A stretch of DNA of 64,000 nt. It comes from Arthrobacter sp. U41 (lineage in GTDB: Bacteria; Actinomycetota; Actinomycetes; Actinomycetales; Micrococcaceae). Made by a program: the position numbers and the translations under genes. The first letter of the stretch is position 1. Each line of letters starts with the position of its first letter. Below the pieces are notes generated by a model, which did not search any database, was not told where the DNA came from, and worked only from the letters and a program-made list of their open reading frames with translations. Shown one piece after another: positions 38,964-47,820 of this stretch. The stretch spans positions 186,001 to 250,000 of the forward strand of contig NZ_CP015732.1 of NCBI RefSeq assembly GCF_001750145.1, given 5' to 3'.

Positions 38964-39380
38964 ATGGACAATGACGCAGCGCGCGGCCGCGAGGACGAGC
39001 GGACCAGGGCCTTGCACGAACAGGCGGTGGCTGCCGGCGAAAAGCGCCTCCTGACCCGGACGATGGACGGCGGCAGGCTGCACAGCTACGCCGCGGATGA
39101 GGTCGGCTTTGCCAGGGCCGGCTCGGGACCCATCGTCACCACTGCGCCGGGCATGCTGATGCTCGGCATCTTTTTCGCCGCGGTGACGGCCTTCTCACTG
39201 TTCCTGATCGCCGCCCCCACGGCCAACGGCCAGGACCCGCTGTGGGGAGCCCTCGTACTGACCGTGGGCGGGATCGCCGGCCTGGCCTGCGCCGCGCGGC
39301 TGGCGTACTCCGAACTCCGGGCCCGAAAGATCCGCCGGGCACGGGGCATCCCGGAGCCCAGTCCGCGGCAGTTGAACTGA
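38964..39380 (+). CDS. Two-helix membrane protein, paralogue 3 (putative immunity protein)
   Basis: 138 residues, the most divergent member. AADEVGFARAG replaces EYGV, a TTAPGMLMLG segment replaces VKPINSAGGLL, two helices follow (about 58-82 and 92-112), and YSELRARKIRRARGIPEP matches the basic tail of the others. A GAAGG lies upstream. The 104 bases before it (38860-38963) have no gene start but encode in one frame a short unrecognised peptide, possibly more debris. Confidence 0.65.
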   Translation: MDNDAARGREDERTRALHEQAVAAGEKRLLTRTMDGGRLHSYAADEVGFARAGSGPIVTTAPGMLMLGIFFAAVTAFSLFLIAAPTANGQDPLWGALVLTVGGIAGLACAARLAYSELRARKIRRARGIPEPSPRQLN

Positions 39381-39432
39381 GCGCTGACGTAACCGTCTGC
39401 GCCCCGCAGCCAACAAAGTCTAAACTGGGCCA

Positions 39433-40563
39433 ATGACTACAGCAGCTACTCCGTCCGTTGGACTGGTCGGTTGGCGTGGCATGGTCGGTTCCGTCCTGAT
39501 GCAGCGCATGCAGGACGAGGGCGACTTCGCCAACATCAACCCGGTATTTTTCTCCACCTCGAACGCAGGCGGTGCAGCCCCCGCTTTCGCTGAAGGGGCC
39601 GGCAAGCTCGAGGACGCGTTCGACGTCGACGCTTTGGCGAAGCTGCCGATCATCGTGACCGCCCAGGGCGGTGACTACACCAAACAGGTCCACGGCGAAC
39701 TGCGCAGCCGCGGCTGGGACGGTCTGTGGATCGATGCCGCCTCCACCCTGCGGATGAACGACGATTCGATCATCGTGCTGGACCCCATCAACCGTGACGT
39801 GATCGACGCCGGCCTCTCCGGCGGCGTGAAGGACTACATCGGCGGCAACTGCACCGTCTCCTGCATGCTGATGGGCCTCGGCGGGCTGTTCAAGAACGGC
39901 CTGGTCGAATGGGGCACCTCCATGACCTACCAGGCTGCCTCCGGCGGCGGTGCCCGGCACATGCGCGAACTGCTGAGCCAGTTCGGCACGCTCAACGCCC
40001 AGGTCAGCACCGAACTGGACGACCCGGCGTCGGCCATCCTGGACATTGACCGCAAGGTCCTGGCCCACCAGCGCACCGACATCGACGCCACCCAGTTCGG
40101 CGTCCCGCTGGCCGGATCGCTGATCCCCTGGATCGACGCGGACCTCGGCAACGGCCAGTCCAAGGAAGAGTGGAAGGCCGGGGTGGAGACCAACAAGATT
40201 CTCGGCACCTCCGGCGATCAGCACATCATCATGGACGGGCTGTGCATCCGGATCGGCGCCATGCGTTCGCACTCCCAGGCGCTCACGCTCAAGCTCCGCG
40301 AGGACCTCTCCGTCGCCGAGATCGAGAAGCTGCTGGACGCGGACAACGAGTGGGCCAAGGTGGTGCCCAACACCAAGGACGCTTCGATGGCCGCACTCAC
40401 TCCGGTGGCGGCGTCAGGCACCCTGGACATCCCGGTGGGCCGCATCCGCAAGCTGGAGATGGGCCCGCAGTACATCAGCGCGTTCACCGTCGGCGACCAG
40501 CTCCTGTGGGGTGCGGCCGAACCGCTGCGCCGCATGCTCAACATCGCCACGGGCAACCTGTAG
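39433..40563 (+). CDS. asd: Aspartate-semialdehyde dehydrogenase
   Basis: 376 residues. It reduces aspartyl phosphate to aspartate semialdehyde, a branch point to lysine/diaminopimelate, threonine and methionine. Catalytic Cys140 lies in [24 protein letters not shown] and [14 protein letters not shown] are nearly the E. coli enzyme. Thus it is the longer enterobacterial-type Asd, not the shorter type usually linked to lysC in Gram-positives. TAAACT lies exactly six bases before the ATG with no Shine-Dalgarno, so a leaderless mRNA is likely. Confidence 0.95.
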   Translation: MTTAATPSVGLVGWRGMVGSVLMQRMQDEGDFANINPVFFSTSNAGGAAPAFAEGAGKLEDAFDVDALAKLPIIVTAQGGDYTKQVHGELRSRGWDGLWIDAASTLRMNDDSIIVLDPINRDVIDAGLSGGVKDYIGGNCTVSCMLMGLGGLFKNGLVEWGTSMTYQAASGGGARHMRELLSQFGTLNAQVSTELDDPASAILDIDRKVLAHQRTDIDATQFGVPLAGSLIPWIDADLGNGQSKEEWKAGVETNKILGTSGDQHIIMDGLCIRIGAMRSHSQALTLKLREDLSVAEIEKLLDADNEWAKVVPNTKDASMAALTPVAASGTLDIPVGRIRKLEMGPQYISAFTVGDQLLWGAAEPLRRMLNIATGNL

Positions 40564-40601
40564 GACCTACGCAGCATCCACGCCGGACCGCACCGCCCGG
40601 C

Positions 40602-41708
40602 TCAGGTGCCGAGAAATCTCCGGTACTTCGCGGCCTGCAGCTCAAAGGATCTTTGGGCGGCAGGCCGCAGTCCGTTGACGCCGTCGAAGGGTTCAGGCAC
40701 GACGGCGACGGTTCCGCCGGTGCGGGACACCTCCCAGGTCCCGACGACCTGGCCGCCGGCCACGATCGTCCTTCGGAAGACCCCGTTGCCGCCCGGCACG
40801 ATCCTGTTCGCATGCTCGGGCGGCAACACGAGCGACCGGTCCGTGTAACCGAGCAGGAACTCATCAAATCCGGGCAGTGCCAGCACCGACCGCGCCGCGG
40901 GGACACCGCCGTCGAGCAGTGCAGCCGTCTCCGGGGAGAGCCAGTAGCTGGTCCCCTCGAACGTCACCTCCACCAGCTGGTCCTTCACGGCTGCCAGGGC
41001 GGCGCGGACCTCCGTCAGGGGAATGCCGGACCACCAGGCAAAGTCACGCTCGGTGGCGGGACCGTGGCTGCGCAGGTAGCGCAGCAGCCACTCGGCGATG
41101 CCTTCGGCACGGTCCAGGGCGCGGGACTCGGTGATCCAGTCGTCGAAGGCCACCACCAGCTGCTGGTTGCCGGCCAGCGGGCCCTGCACCAGCCAGCCCC
41201 GCTGGCACAGGATCCCCAGCAGGTGGATGCCGCGCTGGCCGGCCGTGGGCTGGCCCGCCCGTTCGAAGGCCTGGAACAGCTCCGCGCGGCTGGCGGCTGC
41301 CCCGCCGGAGACCAGCTGCAGCGCGGTTGCCCCAGCGGCGCCGACGTCCGCGGCGGAAATGCCGAGCTCCCGGTGGCGCCCGGCCAGGCCGCGGATCAGC
41401 CGGTCGGCGGTGATGGCCAGCATCCACTTCAGGTCCTCGGGAGCCAGCAGGTGCAGGGTCCCGCGCATCGGCCAGGAGCGGACTACTTCCCCCCGGTTGA
41501 TGGCGCCGCGGACATCGCCCGTCCGGGAACCCGGGACGCGCTGGCCGACAGCCCAGAGGGCGGCCCCCAGGTCCTGCGCCTGCATCGCGGTCATCCAGCG
41601 CACCGCTGCCGCGGCGCTGCGGAATCCGGACCCGGCCAGACCCTGCGATGCCAGCCGCAGCCGGCCCAGGATCGGCCGGCTCAGCCGGGCACGTCCCGTT
41701 GCTCCCAT
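40602..41708 (-). CDS. Winged-helix DNA-binding (HTH_42/AlkZ-like) protein
   Basis: 368 residues of the winged-helix family that includes the DNA glycosylase AlkZ. Markers: MTAMQAQDLGAALWA near residue 42, RGTLHLLAPEDL near 85, and the C-terminal LPGFDEFLLGYTDRSLVL with GVFRRTIVAGGQVVGTW. Members unhook interstrand crosslinks or remove alkylated bases, but the catalytic glutamines of AlkZ cannot be confirmed here by eye. TAGCAT stands six bases before the ATG (41715-41720), so probably leaderless. Convergent with asd. Confidence 0.82.
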   Translation of the reverse strand: MGATGRARLSRPILGRLRLASQGLAGSGFRSAAAAVRWMTAMQAQDLGAALWAVGQRVPGSRTGDVRGAINRGEVVRSWPMRGTLHLLAPEDLKWMLAITADRLIRGLAGRHRELGISAADVGAAGATALQLVSGGAAASRAELFQAFERAGQPTAGQRGIHLLGILCQRGWLVQGPLAGNQQLVVAFDDWITESRALDRAEGIAEWLLRYLRSHGPATERDFAWWSGIPLTEVRAALAAVKDQLVEVTFEGTSYWLSPETAALLDGGVPAARSVLALPGFDEFLLGYTDRSLVLPPEHANRIVPGGNGVFRRTIVAGGQVVGTWEVSRTGGTVAVVPEPFDGVNGLRPAAQRSFELQAAKYRRFLGT

Positions 41709-41777
41709 GCACCCATGCTAGGACGCCGCACGGGTGGTTCCCAGCCGCCTTCCAGCCGGACTGCCTACGCTTGAGGG

Positions 41778-42257
41778 ATGACCATGAGCGAGCTGTGGCC
41801 GCTGCTGCGGCCCCTGAGCCGGAGGCTGGCCCTGCTGGGCTGGACGTCCAGCGCTGCCGGCATGGCCGCGGGGCTCGCCGTTGCCATCGCCAGCGGAACG
41901 CGGCTCTCCCCGATGATGAGCACCCTGCAGCTCGTGGCCGTGGCATCCCTGGCCGTGGCAGTAACCAGCTTCGTCACCGCCGCATCGCTCCAGCCCCGCT
42001 CCCCGGCGCCGGACGACGGCGAGGCACCGGAGGGCGGGGAACCCGGGGAACTCCCGGACACCGTGCAGAGTTTCCTGCTCGGCTCGTTGGCGCTGCTGGC
42101 CGGGGCGGTCGTCTTCGCTTTCGCCGGTCTTATGCTCCGCAGCGGGCCCAGCAACCAGTCCGTGGCGTTTTGCCAGGTCTTCTTCCTCGGTGCCGCCGCT
42201 TCGGGCTTCACCTTCATGCTGTTCAGCCGGGTAGTCCCGCACCGCGGCAGGGACTGA
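41778..42257 (+). CDS. Four-helix membrane protein of unknown function
   Basis: 159 residues with about four hydrophobic helices (15-38, 46-70, 95-118, 127-150) and a central acidic Pro/Glu/Gly loop. No family recognised. TACGCT lies exactly six bases before the ATG at 41778, which favours that start over the internal ATG at 41784. It is divergent from the AlkZ-like gene and convergent with murB. Confidence 0.7.
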   Translation: MTMSELWPLLRPLSRRLALLGWTSSAAGMAAGLAVAIASGTRLSPMMSTLQLVAVASLAVAVTSFVTAASLQPRSPAPDDGEAPEGGEPGELPDTVQSFLLGSLALLAGAVVFAFAGLMLRSGPSNQSVAFCQVFFLGAAASGFTFMLFSRVVPHRGRD

Positions 42258-42270
42258 CGGTTCCCGCTCC

Positions 42271-43338
42271 CTAGAGCTGCACGCCGATGAGCAGCGGTTC
42301 CGGGTGCAGCTCAATCCCGAAGCGTTCGACGACGCCGCGGCGCACCTCGCGCGCGATCGCCAGCAGGTCCGCGGTGCTGGCAGCTCCCCTGTTGGTGATG
42401 GCCAGGGTGTGCTTGGTGGACAGCGAGGCCCGGCCGCCGGAGACGCTGTCCGGCTCGAGCCCGAATCCTTTGCCGTAGCCGGCCTGGTCGATCAGCCAGG
42501 CCGCCGAGAGCTTGGTCAGCCCGTCGGCGCCGCCCGGGTAGCGCGGCGCGTCCTCGGGCAGCCCTGCGGCTATGGCCGCCGGCACGATCGGATTCGTGAA
42601 GAAGGAGCCGGTGGAGTAGGTGTCCCGGTCCGCGGCGTCCCAGACCATGCCCTTCGACGCCCGAAGCCGGAGCACCTCGCGCCGCACATCGTTGGAGTAG
42701 GCCCGCTGGCCGGCCTCGACCCCCAGCGCGCGGGCGAGTTCGGCGTAGCGGATGGGCGCGCTCATCCGGCCCAGCGGCAGCTGGAACTCGACCGTGAGCA
42801 CCACGTAGCGCGGGGAACCGTTGACGGTGGTCTGCTTGAGGATGGAATCGCGGTAGCCGAATTTCAGCTCCGAACTGGTGAAGGTCTGCACGGCGTTGCG
42901 TTCCCGGTCCCAGGTCCGCACGGCGGCGATGGTCTGGGATACGTCCGAGCCGTAGGCGCCGACGTTCTGGACCGGGGTGGCTCCGGTAGCGCCGGGGATG
43001 CCGGAGAGCGCCTCGATCCCGGACCAGGCGTGCCGCACGGCGTGCTCGACCAGGGCGTCCCAGTTGTGGCCCGCCTGGACCACCACGGCGACGCCGCCGC
43101 AGGAGTCCTCCGCGGTGACGGTGAAACCCGCCGACGCGACCTTCAGCACGGTCCCGGGGAACCCGTCGTCGGACACCAGCAGGTTGGAGCCGCCGCCGAT
43201 AATCAGCAGGGGCTCACCGGCAGCGTCCGCTGAGCGGACGGCCTCGATGATCTCGGCCTCGGTGCGGGCCTCGATGAAGCTGCCGGCGGGGCCGCCGACG
43301 GCGGCCGTGGTCAGGGCGGAGAGCAGTGTCTGGGTCAC
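42271..43338 (-). CDS. murB: UDP-N-acetylenolpyruvoylglucosamine reductase
   Basis: 355 residues, NADPH- and FAD-dependent reduction that completes UDP-MurNAc for peptidoglycan. FAD-binding GGGSNLLVSDDGFPG (about 47-61), GIPGATGATPVQNVGAYG (about 112-129) and the C-terminal RGAASTADLLAIAREVR are present. GTG start at 43338 with TAGGCT exactly six bases before it, so the mRNA is probably leaderless. It lies downstream of the hadA/hadB-like pair on the same strand, separated by an MFS gene. Confidence 0.95.
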   Translation of the reverse strand: MTQTLLSALTTAAVGGPAGSFIEARTEAEIIEAVRSADAAGEPLLIIGGGSNLLVSDDGFPGTVLKVASAGFTVTAEDSCGGVAVVVQAGHNWDALVEHAVRHAWSGIEALSGIPGATGATPVQNVGAYGSDVSQTIAAVRTWDRERNAVQTFTSSELKFGYRDSILKQTTVNGSPRYVVLTVEFQLPLGRMSAPIRYAELARALGVEAGQRAYSNDVRREVLRLRASKGMVWDAADRDTYSTGSFFTNPIVPAAIAAGLPEDAPRYPGGADGLTKLSAAWLIDQAGYGKGFGLEPDSVSGGRASLSTKHTLAITNRGAASTADLLAIAREVRRGVVERFGIELHPEPLLIGVQL

Positions 43339-43389
43339 CCGACCAGCCTAGCCGGGTAACGCCGCACTCCCCTAAGCAGGGCCGGCCCG

Positions 43390-44679
43390 TCAGCTGACTT
43401 TGCGGGCCACCGGGGAGAGCAGGAAGCTGACCACCAGCATCACCATCACAGCCAGCAGGGAGTGCAGGATGCCGACGTGCTCCGCCAGCAGTCCCAGCAG
43501 CGGGGGTCCGCAAAGGAACGCGCCGTAGCCGATCGTGGAGACCACCGAGACCCGGGCGGCTGCCTTCGCCGGGTCGTCGGCTGCGGCGGACATGCCCACC
43601 GGGAAGCCCAGCGAGGCGCCCAGGCCCCAGACCGCGAGGGCCACATAGGCCACCCACGGCGCCGGGGCGAAGACGAACAGGCCCAGGCCCAGCACGGCCA
43701 GGGCCGCGCACCAGCGCATCACCGGGACACGGCCGAAGCGGTCCAGGACCACGGTGCCGGCGAAGCGTCCCACGGTCATGAACGTGACGAAGAGCCCGTA
43801 CCCGGCGGCGCCCGCGGCGTCGGACTGTCCGTAGCCGTCGGCGAGCGCCAGTGCCACCCAGTCCCCCGCTGCTCCCTCGGCGAGGGCCAGGCCCAGCACG
43901 AGCACCCCAAGCAGGAGCGTCCGGCGGTCCCGCCAGGCCAGCGCAATCTGGCGCTTGTTGTCCAGCGGCCCCTCGGTCCGGTCTGTGTCTGAGTCTGTGT
44001 GAGGCAGCAGGACCGGGATGGGCCCGGTGGACGGGTCCTCGAAGGGATCGGGCCTGGCTGGCTTGAAACCCGGCCCGCCGGGCACCGGAGTGATGTCCGC
44101 GCGGAACCAGGACGCTGCGGTGGCCACGGAGCCGGCAACGAGCAGGCCCACCGCGGCGAAGTGCCAGAAGACCGGCAGACAGGTTGCGGCGGCCCAGGCT
44201 CCTGCTCCGGCTCCCGCAACCGTGCCGAGGCTGAACGCTCCATGCAACCGGGGCATGATGTGCCGCCGAACGGCGCGTTCCACCGCGGCACCCTCGACGT
44301 TGGAGGCCGTGTTCCAGCTGGCCGTGCCGAGCCCGATCACGGCCAGCCCCGCGGCGGCGGCGGGCGGGCTGACCAGGACCGAGGTTCCCAGCCCGGTGAG
44401 GACCAGCCCGGCGCCCACCATGATGCTGCCGATCCGGATGGTCTGCTTCGATCCGAACCGCAGCACGATCAGTCCGGACGCCGAGACCGAGATGAACGAA
44501 CCCAGGGTCATGCACAGCAGCAGCAGCCCGATGTTCGCCGGCGTCAGGTCCAGCCCGTCGCGGATGGCCGGGAGCCGGGACACCCAGGTGGCGAACGCGA
44601 TCCCGCTGGCCGCGTAGGCGGCCACGACGGCGTTACGCCAGTGCGTGACCTCCACGGCCTGGACGGTCTTCACGTTCAC
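43390..44679 (-). CDS. MFS transporter
   Basis: 429 residues with 12 predicted helices. The N-terminal WRNAVVAAYAASGIAFATWVSRLPAIRDGL (start of this segment) and FGSKQTIRIG loop recall the YbjJ-like subgroup of the major facilitator superfamily. A charged central loop (about 190-220, DSDTDRTEG) divides the two halves. Substrate unknown. GTG at 44679; in-frame upstream starts were not needed. It is inserted between hadB-like and murB. Confidence 0.88.
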   Translation of the reverse strand: MNVKTVQAVEVTHWRNAVVAAYAASGIAFATWVSRLPAIRDGLDLTPANIGLLLLCMTLGSFISVSASGLIVLRFGSKQTIRIGSIMVGAGLVLTGLGTSVLVSPPAAAAGLAVIGLGTASWNTASNVEGAAVERAVRRHIMPRLHGAFSLGTVAGAGAGAWAAATCLPVFWHFAAVGLLVAGSVATAASWFRADITPVPGGPGFKPARPDPFEDPSTGPIPVLLPHTDSDTDRTEGPLDNKRQIALAWRDRRTLLLGVLVLGLALAEGAAGDWVALALADGYGQSDAAGAAGYGLFVTFMTVGRFAGTVVLDRFGRVPVMRWCAALAVLGLGLFVFAPAPWVAYVALAVWGLGASLGFPVGMSAAADDPAKAAARVSVVSTIGYGAFLCGPPLLGLLAEHVGILHSLLAVMVMLVVSFLLSPVARKVS

Positions 44680-44694
44680 ACCATTGCCGTCCGG

Positions 44695-45132
44695 TCAGGC
44701 AAGCCTGACGACGGCCTGGGCCTTCATCAGCACCTTCTGCCCGCCCGACATAACGGTGAGGTCCACGCGGGCGGTGCCTTTGTCGGCGTCGAGCGCCCCG
44801 ATGGCGCCGCTGATCTCGATCACGGCCCCGGCCTCGGGCGTCCCCGTGGTGTCGGCCACCGGGACCGGTTTGGTGAAGCGGGTCTGGAAATCGACGACGG
44901 CGGCCGGGTCGCCGGCCCAGTCGGTCACGAGCTGGACGGCGGCGCCCATGGTGAACATGCCGTGCGCGATCACCCCGGGAAGGCCCACGCTGGTGGCGAA
45001 GGCCTCGTTCCAGTGGATGGGGTTGAAGTCGCCGGAGGCCCCGGCGTACTTGACGAGGTCCGTACGGGTGACGTCGATGCTGCGGCTGCCGATGTCCTGG
45101 CCGACAGCGAGGTCTGAAAGTGCGGGTGTCAT
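44695..45132 (-). CDS. MaoC-type dehydratase, HadB-like
   Basis: 145 residues, hot-dog fold. The catalytic Asp/His pair is seen in GDFNPIHWNEAFA (about 34-46), followed by GVIAHGMFTMG. In mycobacteria HadB is the catalytic subunit of the (3R)-hydroxyacyl-ACP dehydratase of FAS-II. Here, lacking mycolate genes in view, a role in an acyl-CoA or fatty-acid dehydration is inferred. The ATG at 45132 is two bases after the HadA-like stop, so the heterodimer partners are cotranslated. Confidence 0.88.
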   Translation of the reverse strand: MTPALSDLAVGQDIGSRSIDVTRTDLVKYAGASGDFNPIHWNEAFATSVGLPGVIAHGMFTMGAAVQLVTDWAGDPAAVVDFQTRFTKPVPVADTTGTPEAGAVIEISGAIGALDADKGTARVDLTVMSGGQKVLMKAQAVVRLA

Positions 45133-45134
45133 GT

Positions 45135-45638
45135 CTACTGTCCCTCTCCGCGGACCAGAATGGACGAGGTCGCCGTGGCGACGGCCTCGCGCGTATCGTC
45201 GCCGGCAGCAGCTTCGGCTGCACCGGCCGCTTCGGCTGCACCGGCCGCCAGGGCGAAGATTTCCGAGCGGGTGGTGATCATGGCTCCCCCGCCCATGGCA
45301 CGGACGCCGTCGACGTGCAGTTCGGCAACCAACCGGTCCCCGGCGACGATGGGCCGGTGGTGAATGAAGCGCTGGTCCGCGTGGACCACCCGGGAGAAGT
45401 CGATGCCGGAGTCCGGGTCCTCGATCAGCTGGGCGTCGGCCCGCTGGGCGACGATAATGGCGAAGGTGGGAGGCGCCACGAGATCGCTGTGGCCCAGGGC
45501 TTTGGCCGCATCCACCTCGAAGTGGGCGGGGTGGGTGGCTTTGACCGCGCGGGCGAACTCGCGGATTTTCTCGCGGCCGACGTCGTACACCTCTTTGGCA
45601 GGGTAGCTGCGCCCCTGCAGATCCGGATTGATAGTCAT
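45135..45638 (-). CDS. MaoC N-terminal-like dehydratase subunit, HadA-like
   Basis: 167 residues, hot-dog fold without the full catalytic pair, as in the structural HadA subunit. Family segments: YDVGREKIREFARAV, HPAHFEVDAAKALGH, APPTFAIIVA and HHRPIVAGDRL. Near residue 130 an Ala/Gly/Glu stretch (AAGAAEAAGAAEAAAG) is encoded by a direct repeat (about 45205-45250) and looks like a recent expansion. TAGGCT six bases before the ATG predicts a leaderless mRNA. Confidence 0.85.
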   Translation of the reverse strand: MTINPDLQGRSYPAKEVYDVGREKIREFARAVKATHPAHFEVDAAKALGHSDLVAPPTFAIIVAQRADAQLIEDPDSGIDFSRVVHADQRFIHHRPIVAGDRLVAELHVDGVRAMGGGAMITTRSEIFALAAGAAEAAGAAEAAAGDDTREAVATATSSILVRGEGQ

Positions 45639-45711
45639 GGTTCCAGCCTAGCGTCCGGCCCCGGGCCGCCCGCGCCGATGACATGGCGCGGAACAGCATG
45701 ACGGCATGCGG

Positions 45712-45735
45712 TATGATGAAAACATCATTTCATCA
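45712..45735 (+). promoter_or_regulatory. ArsR operator overlapping the arsR-sulP promoter
   Basis: TGATGAAA (45714-45721) and TTTCATCA (45728-45735) form a perfect 8-base inverted repeat with a 6-base spacer. TATGAT (45712-45717), a good -10 box, overlaps the left arm. Binding of the ArsR-type repressor here would block RNA polymerase, giving autoregulation. Confidence 0.65.
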
Positions 45736-45784
45736 ATTCACGGCCGGCCCCTCGGGTTCACGGGCCCAGAAAGCACAGGCAACG

Positions 45785-46162
45785 ATGATTTCGGCAGCGC
45801 AAACCCCCTTGTACGAGATCAAGGCGAACCTGTTCAAGGCCCTCGCCCACCCGGCGCGGATCCGCGTGCTCGAGCTGCTGTCCGCCGCGCCGGATAACTC
45901 CGCGCCGGTCAGTTACCTGCTGGCCGAGACGGGCCTTGAGGCCTCCCACCTGTCCCAGCACCTCGCCACGCTGCGCCGGCACGGGGTGGTGACCTCGGCC
46001 CGTTCCGCAAACACCGTGACCTACCGGCTGGCCCATCCGAAAATCGCGGAACTGCTGGCCATTGCCCGGACCTTCCTGTTCGACAGCCTGGCCGATTCCA
46101 ACGACCAACTCAGACTCGCGCAGGCACTGCCCAGCGAGCATCTCCAGGATTCCAATTCATGA
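45785..46162 (+). CDS. ArsR-family transcriptional regulator
   Basis: 125 residues, winged helix (about 18-90: ALAHPARIRVLELLS, then recognition helix EASHLSQHLATLRRHG). No Cys-rich metal site, so the signal may not be a metal. Start ATG 45785 (MISAAQTPLYEIKANLFKAL, first residues); a frame from 45683 would read through the operator and is rejected. Its stop overlaps the sulP ATG by four bases, so it very likely controls that transporter. Confidence 0.9.
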   Translation: MISAAQTPLYEIKANLFKALAHPARIRVLELLSAAPDNSAPVSYLLAETGLEASHLSQHLATLRRHGVVTSARSANTVTYRLAHPKIAELLAIARTFLFDSLADSNDQLRLAQALPSEHLQDSNS

Positions 46163-47820
46163 GCGGCGCCCTGGCGCAGCTCAAACGGTTCCTTCCGTCC
46201 CGGCGTGACTATGACGGGCTGCGTTCCGCCTGGAAGACAGACCTGCTGGCGGGCATCACGGTGGGGATTGTGGCCCTGCCGCTGGCACTGGCCTTCGGCG
46301 TCAGTTCCGGCGTCGGCGCCGAGGCCGGACTCATCACCGCCGTCGTTGCCGGCCTGGTCGCCGCGGTCATGGGCGGCTCGCATGTCCAGGTGTCCGGCCC
46401 GACCGGTGCGATGGTCGTGGTGCTGGCCCCGGTGGTCGCCTCCCACGGTGTCGGCAGCATCGCCCTGGTCTCCCTGATGGCCGGGCTGCTGGTGATTATC
46501 CTGGGCATCAGCGGCCTGGGCCGTGCCGTGGCCTTCATCCCGTGGCCGGTGGTGGAGGGCTTCACCCTCGGCATCGCCGCGATCATCTTCCTCCAACAGG
46601 TCCCGATGGCCACCGGCACCGAAGGGATCCCGGGCCACAACACCCTGCTGGCCGCGTTCGAGAGCGCCTCCCAGGCCACCTCGCCCGCCGTTCTCCAGAC
46701 GCTCGGCGTCGTGGCGGGCGTGGCGGCCGTGATGCTCCTGCTCCCGAGGTTGAGCAAGGCCCTGCCCGCGAGCCTGATCGCCGTGCTGCTGGCCACCGTG
46801 GCCGCCGAGCTGCTTCAGCTGGAGATCCCCCGGATCGGCGCGCTCCCGCATTCCCTGTCGGCACCGTCGCTGCCGTCCCTGGATCCGGCAGCGCTGGGCG
46901 GGCTGCTGATGCCCGCGGTGTCCATCGCGATGCTGGCCGCCATCGAGTCCCTGCTCTCCGCACGGGTGGCCGCCGGCATGGTGGGCCCTGACGGGAGGCC
47001 CTCCGGGGCCTACAGCCCGGACCGTGAACTTACGGGGCAGGGGCTCGCCTCCGTCGCGGCGGGATTCTTCGGCGGCATGCCGGCCACGGGCGCCATCGCC
47101 CGGACCGCGGTCAACGTCCGTTCCGGAGCCAGGACCCGGCTCTCCGCGATTGTGCACGCCCTTGTCCTGCTGGCCATCATCTACCTGGCGGCCGGCCTGG
47201 TCGGGAGGATCCCGCTGGCGGTCCTGGCCGGGATCCTGATGGTCACGGCCACCCGGATGGTGTCCAAGCGCACGGTCAGCGCCATCATGCGCTCCACCCG
47301 CGCCGACGCCTTCGTGTTTATCCTGACGGCCCTCATCACCGTGGCTTTCGACCTGATCGTGGCCATCGAGATCGGGCTGGTCGCCGCGGCCCTCTTCACG
47401 CTGCGCAAGTTCGCCTCGCTCAGCGGGGTGAAGCGCGAGGAGGTTCCGGGACCGCGGCGGGAGGGGGACGAGCACATCGCGATCTTCCGGCTCGACGGGG
47501 CTATGTTCTTCGGCGCCGCGGAACGTGTCCTGCAGGAAATCAGCCAGGTCAGGGACATCCAGGTGGCAATCATCCGGTTGTCCCAGGTGCGGATGCTCGA
47601 CGCCACCGGCGCCCACACGCTGGTGGAGGTCATCTCGGCTCTGGAGCTCCGCGGCATCACGGTCCTGCTGAAGGGCGTCCAGCCCCAGCACCTTGAGCTG
47701 GTGACCAACGTCGGGGTCATCCGCTCACTGCGGCACCACAAGCACCTGTTCACGTCCCTGCCCGAGGCCGTGGAGCACGCCCGCAGCCATGTGCTGCGGA
47801 ACGCCGCCGCTAACGCCTGA
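46159..47820 (+). CDS. SulP-family anion transporter with STAS domain
   Basis: 553 residues: a membrane part with about 11-14 helices (20-410) including VALPLALAFGVSSGVGAEAG and VSGPTGAMVVVLAPV, and a C-terminal STAS domain (about 435-545, RLSQVRMLDATGAHTLVEV). The family moves sulfate, bicarbonate or other anions, commonly with protons or sodium. No carbonic-anhydrase fusion. Translationally coupled to the ArsR regulator. The last 11 bases overlap a convergent small gene. Confidence 0.93.
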   Translation: MSGALAQLKRFLPSRRDYDGLRSAWKTDLLAGITVGIVALPLALAFGVSSGVGAEAGLITAVVAGLVAAVMGGSHVQVSGPTGAMVVVLAPVVASHGVGSIALVSLMAGLLVIILGISGLGRAVAFIPWPVVEGFTLGIAAIIFLQQVPMATGTEGIPGHNTLLAAFESASQATSPAVLQTLGVVAGVAAVMLLLPRLSKALPASLIAVLLATVAAELLQLEIPRIGALPHSLSAPSLPSLDPAALGGLLMPAVSIAMLAAIESLLSARVAAGMVGPDGRPSGAYSPDRELTGQGLASVAAGFFGGMPATGAIARTAVNVRSGARTRLSAIVHALVLLAIIYLAAGLVGRIPLAVLAGILMVTATRMVSKRTVSAIMRSTRADAFVFILTALITVAFDLIVAIEIGLVAAALFTLRKFASLSGVKREEVPGPRREGDEHIAIFRLDGAMFFGAAERVLQEISQVRDIQVAIIRLSQVRMLDATGAHTLVEVISALELRGITVLLKGVQPQHLELVTNVGVIRSLRHHKHLFTSLPEAVEHARSHVLRNAAANA

